The notes below the pieces were generated by a model. The model had not been told where the DNA came from. It did not search any database and saw only the letters and a list, made by a program, of their open reading frames with translations. This document shows positions 56,321 through 64,000 of a DNA stretch of 64,000 nucleotides, one piece after another (position 1 is the stretch's first letter; the number at the start of each line of letters is the position of its first letter). Location of the stretch: contig NC_081554.1 of NCBI RefSeq assembly GCF_963082655.1, forward strand, positions 57,928,369-57,992,368, in the 5' to 3' direction. The stretch comes from Stomoxys calcitrans (lineage: Eukaryota; Arthropoda; Insecta; Diptera; Muscidae). The position numbers and the translations under genes were made by a program.

Positions 56321-57173
56321 AAGGGAAATCTAACAAAATTTTCCGTAAAAAGGAAACTTTGAAATTTTGACACAATTTCCCATGAGATCAAAGTTCCATT
56401 GCAATATAATCGGTTTCTAATTTGCCTCAATTCTCTTGACCATAAAGCTATAGCGCCTTCCCCCCATCCACTCCCCAGCCAAACGATAACAAATGACCAC
56501 ACTTAACAAATATTAGTTTCACTATTAAAACACAAAAACCCCACCAATTGCGACAAGATTTATGAGTGACTTATACTTTAGAGAGTGAGTATGGTGGGCG
56601 GGGGGGGGACGCAACGTAATGTTTTGGTGGGGACGCGACGCGATGATAATGCACAGCATTGCCATACATCCATCGGCATTGAGGTGAGTCCCCAGCATTG
56701 GTGCATAATGCCCAATAAACTTTGCCCACAAGCCCCCACAGACTGCATTGCGGTGGCCAAGTGGGTGGACATGCAGAATGTGGGGGGAGGAGTCCAAAGG
56801 GGCTGCAGCAAATAAAACAATGGAGGTAATAAATGTTTAAGTTTGTTTAGGTCATAATTAGATGGTTTGTTTTGAATGTGAATGTGAATGTTAATGGCTG
56901 GGAAGTCAGTCTGCCTGCTAGAGTCATGGGGTGAGGAAAGGGGTGTGGAGGAGAAGGCGAATAGGTTTAAATTATATGGCGGTGAGTTTATTTGGTTTTT
57001 AGTTGCCTTTTTAATGGAATAGTGCAAGGTGGGGTGTGGGTGGTGCTGCTGCTGGTGCTGTTACAGTGTGGTGTTGCGGTCCATTGCACATGGGCCGCTT
57101 CACCGCCGCAATGCAGTTAGCGCTACATGCTGTGGTCAGCTTTGAAAGACTTACAGCTTCATATCGAGAGAAT
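56321..57173. other. no gene seen; short 29-bp-type units then unique-looking sequence
   Basis: 56321-56385 holds AAATTTCCC-type units (ACACAATTTCCCATGAGATC). The rest is GT-rich unique-looking DNA with a G-run near 56600. Frames of up to 149 codons on the minus strand (56578-57027) have no domain. Confidence 0.5.
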
Positions 57174-58538
57174 AAACAAGTAAAAGCGTGCTAAGTTCGG
57201 CCGGGCTGAAACTTTTATACCCTCCAACATGGAGCGCATTTGTCGAGTTCTTTTCCCGGCATCTTTTCTTAGGCAAAAAATGATATAAGAAAAGATTTGC
57301 TCTGCTATTAGAGCGATATAAAGATATGGTTCGGTTCAGACCACAATTAAATTATATGTTGGGAACCTATGTAAAATGTCAGCTAATTCGAATAGGAATT
57401 GTGCCGTTTGGGGGCTCAAGAAGTAAAATAGAGAGATAGATTTATATGGGAGCTGTATCGGGCTATAGACCGATTCAGACCATAATAAACACATATGTTG
57501 ATGATCATGAAAGGATCCGTCGTACAAAATTTCATTCCAATCGGATAAGAACTGCGCACTCTAGAGGCTCAAGAAGTCAAGACCCAAGATCGGTTTATAT
57601 GGCAGCTATATCAGGTTATGAACCGATTTGAACCATACTTGGCACAGTTTTTGGATATTATAACAAAACACGTCGTGCAAAATTTCATGCCAATCGGATA
57701 AGAATTGCGCACTCTAGAGGCTCAAGAATTCAAGACCCAAGATCGGTTTATATGGCAGCTATATCAGGTTATGGACCGATTTGAACTATACTTGGCACAT
57801 TTGTTGGATATCATAACAAAACACGTCGTGCAAAATTTCATGCCAATCGGATAAGAACTGCGCACTCTAGAGGCTCAAGAATTCAAGACCCTAGATCGGT
57901 TTATATGGCAGCTATATCAGGTTATGAACCGATTTGAACCATACTTTTTACAGTTGTTGGATATGATAACAAAACACGTCGTTCAAAATTTCATTCCAAT
58001 CGGATAAGAACTGCGCACTCTAGAGGCTCAAGAAGTCAAGACCCAAGATCGGTTTATATGGCAGCTATATCAGGTTATAGACCGATTTGAACCATACTTG
58101 GTACACTTGTTGGATATCATAACAAAACACGTCGTGCACAATTTCATCCCAATCGGATAAGAATTGCGCACTCTTGAGGCTCAAGAAGTCAAGACCCAAG
58201 ATCGGTTTATATGCAGCTATATCAAAACATGGACCGATATGGCCCATTTACAATACTAACCGACCTACATTAATAAGAAGTATTTGTGCAAAATTTCAAG
58301 CGGCTAGCTTTACTCCTTCGGAAGTTAGCATGCTTTCGACAGACAGACGGACGGACGGACGGACAGACGGACAGACGGACGGACGGACAGACGGACGGAC
58401 ATGGCTAGATCGACATAAAATGTCGCGACGATCAAGAATATATATACTTTATGGGGTCTCAGACGAATATTTCGAGTAGTTAGAAACAAAATGACGAAAT
58501 TAGTATACCCCCCATCCTATGGTGGAGGGTATAAAAAT
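57174..58538 (+). mobile_element. DTR-A element, complete reference copy
   Basis: The head is AAACAAGTAAAAGCGTGCTAA, GTTCGGCCGGGCTGAA, TATACCCTCCAACATGGAGCG. About six units follow with GAATTGCGCACTCTAGAGGC, CAAGACCCAAGATCGG, GGCAGCTATATCAGGTTATG. The tail has CTTTACTCCTTCGGAAG, (GACG)n, ATGGCTAGATCGACATAAAA, ATCAAGAATATATATACTTT and CATCCTATGGTGGAGGGTATAAAAA-type end. At 1365 bp with both ends it defines the family. Head and tail both carry GGTGGAGGGTATA/TATACCCTCCA, a subterminal inverted match. Confidence 0.85.
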
Positions 58539-58639
58539 GATTATGTTTTGCTTTTTGTTGGTGGCTAGGTTTTATGCCCTTCATTTTTAGGGTCAAAGTT
58601 TAAAGGGAATATTTTTTGGTTAAGATTGAAAATCTAAAT
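58539..58639. other. spacer
   Basis: About 100 bp, T-rich, nothing recognised. Confidence 0.4.
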
Positions 58640-58727
58640 CTTTGATAATAGCAACCGTGTTGGAAACTTTGTCAAAATTTCACTTCACTGGGAAATTTTA
58701 TCAAAATTTTACTTTTATAGGAAACTA
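58640..58727. repeat. AAATTTCC-type units next to an HLT end
   Basis: About three units (CACTGGGAAATTTTATCAAAA, CTTTTATAGGAAA). They abut the HLT start CTAGCTGACCCGGG, as in 37310-37428. Confidence 0.7.
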
Positions 58728-60740
58728 GCTGACCCGGGATCACTCCGCTGCGCCTTCTTTTACTTTGTATGGAACAAAAGTTTCCTTGGAATATTTATTT
58801 TCGACAATTAAAGATCTGTGCCTTTGGTGCCTTTATCTGAATCCCATATGATCTTTATTGGTCTACGAATTTAAGTTTGGATGTAAGGTGTACTCCATTC
58901 CTAAAATACTGCATTTCAGCCCGATGTTCTCATGATGTCTGATTTAGTGGAGTTTTCGGGGGAGAGGTGGTCCCCCAGATACTTGGCCCTGAAAAATTAT
59001 CAGCATCGTGCTCTTCTCTCAAATACCATTTATTTAAACCCCACATTGCCATTCGTTTTGAGGGGGGGCGTTTACACGATGAGGCGTCCCCCAAACTCAT
59101 GACCCCAAAATAGGTTATGAAATTCTTTTTCTAATCTCAAAATACCTTTCATTTGAGACATATATTGGCATGGTCGAAAAATTGTAACCCTTTGGGGGGT
59201 GTTTTAGGGAAGGGGTGATGCCCTAAATACATGATCCTACATGAGGATAGCAAATTCGTATTCTACTCCCAAATACCTTTATTTGAGCCCCATATTGCGA
59301 TGGTCAGCAAAAAATTGCTGTTTGTAGGGTATTTTGGGAAAAGGGTAGACCCCCAAAAAATTGGTCCCGAAAATGGGTATGAATTCTTGCTCTACCCCCC
59401 AATACCTTTCATTTAAGCCCCACAATGACATGGTCGGTAAATATGCCCGATTTAGGGGTGTTTTGGGGATGGGCTGGGGCGTGGTCCCCCCAAACACTAA
59501 ACCCTGAAAATATATCAGCAACGTGCTCTATTCTCATATATTTGAACCCCATATTGCTATTGGCCTCAAAATTGGATATCAAATACGTTTTCTAATCTCA
59601 AATACCATTCACTTAAACCCTTTATTGAAAAATCCAGCAAATATGTCCGGCTTGGGGTGTGGGCCCTAAAAACTATGAATGTCGAGCTCCACAGTCTTGA
59701 AGAGCCCAAAATGTCTTGGTGAGCAAATACGTCCTACTTGGGGGTTGTTATGGTGGTGGGATGTTCCCTAGTCAGTTGGTTGATGTCAGATTCATGGTCA
59801 ACTCCCAAATACCCTTCATTTGAGCTCTATTTTTCCCATAGTCGGCAAATATGACCGGCTTGGGGGTGTTTTGAGGGATGGGCGGCCACTCAGTGAGTTG
59901 GCCTTGAAAATATATATCGGATACGTGTTCCACTTTAAAAACCCTCTTATTTGAGCCTCATATTGCAAAAGTCAGTAAATTCGTCCTATTTGGGTGGTGT
60001 TGTGGGGGTGAGGTGGCCCCATAGACACTTTTCCCGAATATTGATATCAGATTCATGCTTTACTCCCATAGACCTTTCATTTGAGCCCCATATTGCTATG
60101 GTCGTAAATTTTTTCCCTTTGGGGGATGTTTTTGGGGAGAGGCGGCTCCCCAAACACTTGGTCCCATATTTGGATATCAGATTCGAATTCTACACTCAAA
60201 TACCTTTTATTTAAGCCCCATATTCCCATGGTCTGTAAATAAGTCCTGTTTGGGGGGTGTTTTGGGGAAGGGGTGGACCCCAGAAACGTGGTCCCACATT
60301 TGGATATTAGCTTCGTATTCTACTCACAAATATCTTTCATTTGAGTCCCATATTGCCATGGTCGGTAAATATGTCCGATTTAGGGGAGTTTTGGGGGTTG
60401 GGGTGGTCCCCCCAACACTTGGCCCGACAATTGGATATCAGATACGTTTTCTTATCCTAAATACCTTTCATTTGAGTCCCATATTGTCGTGATTGGTCTA
60501 AATATATGTTTGGTAGGTTTTAGGGTGGGGCGGCCCCCTAGGTACCCCATCCGAAATTTGGATACCAAATTTTTATTTTTAGGATACTATATGAGAGCAC
60601 ACAAAATTTCGCTTAAATCGCACCACCTATATCCGAGATCTGGCGTTTTTGAAAAATTAGGGGAAGGGGAGGGTCCGCCCCCCCTTCAGATATCAAAAAA
60701 TGTAGTACCCTATTTTCACCACGGGATCATAATGTGATCT
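58728..60740 (-). mobile_element. HLT tandem-repeat element, longest copy
   Basis: It starts CTAGCTGACCCGGGATCACTC and CGCTGCGCCTTCTTTTACTT. About twelve units of 110-160 bp follow with AGCCCCATATTGCCATGGTCG, TTTGGGGGGTGTTTTGGGG, CCAAACACTTGGCCC and CAAATACCTTTCATTTGAG. The right end (TAGGATACTATATGAGAGC, ACACAAAATTTCGCTTAAATC, CCTATTTTCACCACGGGATC) is the reverse complement of 34060-34200. Read on the minus strand the element ends in CAGCTAG followed by T, a CTRR-like terminus as in Helitrons; no TIR is seen. That classification is tentative. Confidence 0.72.
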
Positions 60741-60959
60741 GTGAAAAAATGGTGCGACCTACTTCTATCTTGAATCCATTCCCCCATCTCCTAAAGTTGG
60801 TTAGCAGCGAGTGCAACTTCATACTTTATCGAGATATCTATGGATCTGATATTCACTCTCGTTCGAGAACCATAGTTGGTGTGGTTTTCATAGGTCCCAC
60901 TCAAGCCAAGACAACATGTCCGATGAACCTAATTTAATGATTTTAAATTGCACTTTCCG
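60741..60959. other. LINE-associated or unique sequence, unassigned
   Basis: Short frames only. It may be the 5' part of the LINE on its right, but no motif is clear. Confidence 0.35.
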
Positions 60960-62335
60960 AGTTAAAGGTGGTCAGGAGGGAAAGTAGGAGGGGCGAAAAA
61001 AGTGATAAAACAGCAGAGGGCTGGTACGAATATCGAAAAGCTCTGGGCAGGCTCATGAGTTCTACGGGAAAATGGAGGGCACTAGTGAAACATCCAGGTT
61101 GCGCAAAATGCTCTCGAAGGATCCCAGCGCGCCCAGCTCTCGAAGGAGAAAGTTCAAAACTTTCACCGAGAACTACTAATGGAAAAATACTTACCAGGTA
61201 GCCAAGAGGAAGTCAGCGATCATGTTATCTTAATTTCCATAGGAAGTGCCTTTATGAACGACCCCATCGGTGCCATTATCGGCGAGGGAAAGATAGTGGG
61301 GGCGATTCTCACATTCCAGCCATTAAAATTGGCTGGACCGCAATGAATCGTTCCGGTGATGCTGGAGGAATCTCTTGTGGTTGCTCTTCCATAGCCGAAA
61401 TGGATTTTTCTAGCAATCCTGAGAACATGGAGAGATATCAAGGTGGTATATATCCCCAAGGCGGGACTAATAAGCCAAGGAAGGATAACAGGTCCATCAG
61501 TATGTCAGTCATCGTTTTTATTTAAACTACTGGAAAGACTGATTGACCTAAAGGTGAGGGAGGGACTGACGCTGTATACCATCAGTGGGACACACACATG
61601 CATACCTCAACGGTGGATAGGTGTAGACAACCCTCCACGAAGTGGTACCAGAAGTAGAAACGTCTCTCCAACAGAAGGAGTATGGGCCCTTTCTGGATAT
61701 TGAGGGGGCTTCCAGCAAAGTGGAAATAACGCCAATAGCCGTCCTGGACCTAAAGGAGGTCCTCTCTAGTATTTCCCGGTGGACATGTTGTAAGCTACGA
61801 GGCAGGATTACGTACGAGGACCTGGGAGATAGTGAGGTCAGAAGGTGGTTAACATGAGGAACACCTCAGGGAACCTTGTGATAGATAAAATCCTATTGGA
61901 TCTCAATAGGAGATGGCTTGAGAATGATTGAATATAAAGACGACATTGTTCTAGTGATACGAAGCAAATTTCAGTCAGGATAGATGTAGACTACCCTCCA
62001 CGAAGTGGTACCAGAAGTAGAGACGTCTCTCCAACAGAAGGAGTACGGGCTCTTTCTAGATATTGACGGGCTTCCAGCAACGTGGAAATAAGGTCAATAG
62101 CCGCCCTGGACCTAAAGGGTGTCCTCTCTAGTATTTCCCGGTGGACGTATTGTATGCCACTTGGCAGGATTACTAACGAAGACCTGGCAGATAGTGAGGT
62201 CAGAAGGTGGTTAACATGGAGAACGCCTCAGGGAACTTTGTGATATATCAGATCCCATTGGATCTCAACAGGGGATGGCTTGAGAATGATTGAATATAAA
62301 GACGACATTGTTCTAGTGATACGAAGCAAGTTGGA
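60960..62335 (+). pseudogene. LOA-like LINE reverse transcriptase relic (plus strand)
   Basis: In order: a basic pre-RT region (GWYEYRKALG, and in another frame GTSETSRLRKMLSKDPSAPS); LTFQPLKLAG-like RT start (near 61315); WYIPKAGLISQGRITGPS with SSFLFKLLERLIDLKVREGL (61443-61560); VPEVETSLQQKEYGPFLDIE (DIEGA, first catalytic aspartate, near 61700); SEVRRWLT then TPQGTL (normally TPQGG); and EYKDDIVLVI (near 61930 and again 62292). The active-site YADD reads YKDD in both tandem copies. Multiple frameshifts are present. It stops at about 62335 against an opposite-strand LINE. Confidence 0.72.
61625..62335 (+). repeat. 362-bp tandem duplication inside the RT
   Basis: CCCTCCACGAAGTGGTACCAG starts at 61631 and 61994; GAATGATTGAATATAAAGACG starts at 61922 and 62284. 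The offset is 362-363 bp. The copies differ at a modest number of sites (AGAAACGTC/AGAGACGTC, TATGGGCCC/TACGGGCTC). The duplication covers the catalytic part of the RT and adds a second, useless active site. Confidence 0.85.
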
Positions 62336-64000
62336 AACCTCTTCCTTTACTTCCAGGTTTCCTATCGTCGCCTCGATTACACCGCGATGGTACGACCTGC
62401 TCCCATCCTCAAACCATTCTCCCATCGCCTTAAGCCTGATAGCCACAATGGCTATCTCACAATTAATATTTATGGGTCGTATATCTAGAATGGTCTTTAT
62501 TGCCCTAGTAGGAGTGGTCCTGATCGCTCCGCCTTTGCCAAGACAACACGTTCTTTGAATCTGTTGTATTATCCTAAGGTGGAATTTTTTCTCTATCGTA
62601 GTCCACCAAACTACTGAGGCTTTAGTAAGTATTGGTCTAATCACGCTCCTGTAGAGCCTGTGGACTATTCTCGGATTCAGGCCCCATTGCGAGCCTACGT
62701 CTACATATTGCCCAACATCTATGAGGCTACATGGCACGCTCCTCAATGTGATACTTCCAAATGAGTTTCCAGACCAAGATCCACCTAAGTATTTAACCTT
62801 GTCAGATATCGAAATCATTTTATTGATGAAACGAGGTGCGTCAAATTGGCCCCCCTTTGTCTTTCACGTGAACAGGCATATTTCAGTCTTCTCGGGGTTA
62901 ACATGGAGACCTATCGGTCTAGGCATGTCATATGCCATATGCAAGACCCTTTCGGCCCTTCTGCATAGCTGGTTCGGATCCTTACACCTACAGAAGAATT
63001 ATAACATAGCCTGCGTAGCAGTTAGCATCCGTAATAGGTCCTCAGTTAGCATCCGTAATAGGTCCTCAGTCAGCATCCGTAATAGGTCATTTATGGTGGC
63101 CACCCATGACCTTAAAATGCCCCCCTGTGGCGTGCCCTGTGCCACTTTTTCCCTTATTTTGATGCCATGGGACACACAATTTATCCATCTGTTCCCTAGC
63201 ATATGGTTCATCCGGTCTCTAAGGGCCAGGTCCATCCGGTACTGGTCTAAGGATTGGATCAGTGTGTCGGTCCTTACATTGTTAAAAGCCTCCACGTCAA
63301 TGCATACTCCTCCATGTCAATGAATACCGCCAGTGTGTACGAAGGATTTTTCTATTTTATGCACAACCTCGTACAGGGCAGTCTTCACCGACCTTCCCTT
63401 GACATAGGCATGCTGTATGTCCTACTCTTTATCATGATGTCCACAATATGTTCCATGGTTTTGAGTAGAAAGGACGAAAGGCTTATAGGTCTGTAGGCCT
63501 TTGGTGTCGCATAACTGGATTTGCCGGGACCGGGTATAAATACCACCCTTACCTTCTGCCAGGCTTTCGGAATATATTCGAGTTCCAGGCACGCTGTGAA
63601 AATATTGGCCAGATGGGCCGCCAGATAGTCTGCCTCCTTTTGTACTAACACTGGAAATATGCCATCAGATCCGGGGGAAATGGTGACAGTGAAATGGTAT
63701 GAAACTCCTCAAGGATACCTTCACCATAAATTCCGCTATGATAAGCTTCCGATCAACATCATTTTCCAAGATTTTGGTGTCTCCGTGAGTTCCTTCGTAT
63801 CCTGTGGAAAATGGGTTTTCATCAAAAGCCTCAACATGTCCTCCGTTGTCTTTGCTTTTACTCCCATGTCGTCCACTAAAGTTTCAGTTTGGACATGGGT
63901 TTTTTTTTTTATCTTGGCGGCGTCATAAACCCCATCGACCTGTTTGCAGAAAAGCTTTCAGGAGGCACGTTTTGCCGCTCTGATTGTCTTATTGTATTCC
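62333..64000 (-). pseudogene. LOA-like LINE reverse transcriptase relic (minus strand, cut by window edge)
   Basis: From the window edge leftwards: EYNKTIRAAKRAS; CKQVDGVYDAAKIKK; TTEDMLRLLMKTHFPQ; GSDGIFPVLVQKEADYLAAH; IPKAWQKVRVVFIPGPGKSS; AYRPISLSSFLLKTMEHIVD; VEAFNNVRTDTLIQSL; VAQGTPQGGILRSW; INDLLRMLTE (three times); then RRAERVLHMAYDMPRPIGLH; ISISDKVKYLGG; WGLNPRIVHRLYRSVIRPIL; QRTCCLGKGGAIRTTPTRAI; and IRLKAMGEWFEDGSRSYHRG. The catalytic YADD position (63006-63017) reads YAGY and is out of frame. The thumb end IEATIGNLE matches 45109+, so this relic and the RNase H relics are probably one family. Confidence 0.8.
63021..63092 (-). repeat. 24-bp triplication next to the RT active site
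   Basis: GTTAGCATCCGTAATAGGTC plus CTCA at 63021-63044, repeated at 63045-63068, and once more with end changes at 63069-63092. On the minus strand it encodes DLLRMLTE three times, in frame. Confidence 0.9.

Overview
This window is repeat-rich, gene-poor nuclear DNA of a higher fly (Diptera, Brachycera; probably a muscoid/calyptrate such as Musca, Stomoxys or Haematobia). The species is an inference. It rests on the kinds of element present: mariner and related DD-E transposons, RTE-, LOA- and jockey-like LINE relics, tRNA-derived SINEs, and large families of ~150-bp tandem repeats. These repeats carry short motifs that I associate with dipteran INE-1/DINE-type (Helitron-related) elements. 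No intact protein-coding gene was found. Every long open frame is either a low-complexity repeat or a piece of a decayed mobile element. The only candidate host-gene signal is a TATA/initiator/splice-donor arrangement at 22012-22390, and it is weak.

Three repeat families, named here for convenience, make up much of the window. DTR-A carries the CTCTAGAGGGCG motif, begins AAACAAGTAAAAGCGTGC and ends GGTGGAGGGTATAAAAA; copies lie at 7689-10511, 13336-14570, 18209-18349, 18801-20580, 23729-24681, 24700-24959, 41604-43068, 44461-45108, 52238-53605 and 57174-58538. DTR-B carries ACTCACTGTCCCAAATTT and ends GGTGGTGGGTATAAAAA; copies lie at 4931-6236, 11506-12181, 16183-17470, 22541-23695 and 24960-25812. 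DTR-C has a 152-bp unit with CCGATTTCTATGAAATTCAC; copies lie at 4527-6600 (outer), 12182-12965, 41441-41600 and the 22-unit array 46935-50625. A fourth family, HLT, has units with CCCCATATTGCCATGGTC and a CTAG terminus (34000-35850, 37429-38930, 58728-60740).

Layout: a mariner relic at the left edge (1-390); an 18/19-bp satellite (392-2150); LINE RNase H/RT debris (3462-4526); nested DTR elements with mariner MITEs (4527-14570); two rearranged DD-E transposons (16374-16969, 17540-18119); more DTR arrays and a SINE (18209-25812); a LINE endonuclease relic (26170-26930); 29-bp AAATTTCCC minisatellites around a GC-rich block (28530-30525); an AT-rich array with inverted repeats (31990-33755); HLT copies with nested insertions (34000-38930); an RTE LINE lacking its YADD motif (38940-41440); a LINE RNase H relic with an in-frame duplication (45109-46405); the 152-bp array (46935-50625); a jockey-like LINE pair carrying a SINE with target-site duplication and a MITE stub (53606-56320); and two converging LOA-like RT relics at the right edge (60960-64000).

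The elements do not form a pathway. What the sequence records is a history of nested insertions, tandem amplification, template switching and loss of active-site motifs. The most informative loci are the symmetric 5'-5' foldback transposon with the same breakpoint in two copies, the 83-bp DTR-B patch inside a DTR-A array, the higher-order structure of the 152-bp array, the SINE with a 12-bp target-site duplication, and the repeated loss or alteration of the RT catalytic YADD motif.
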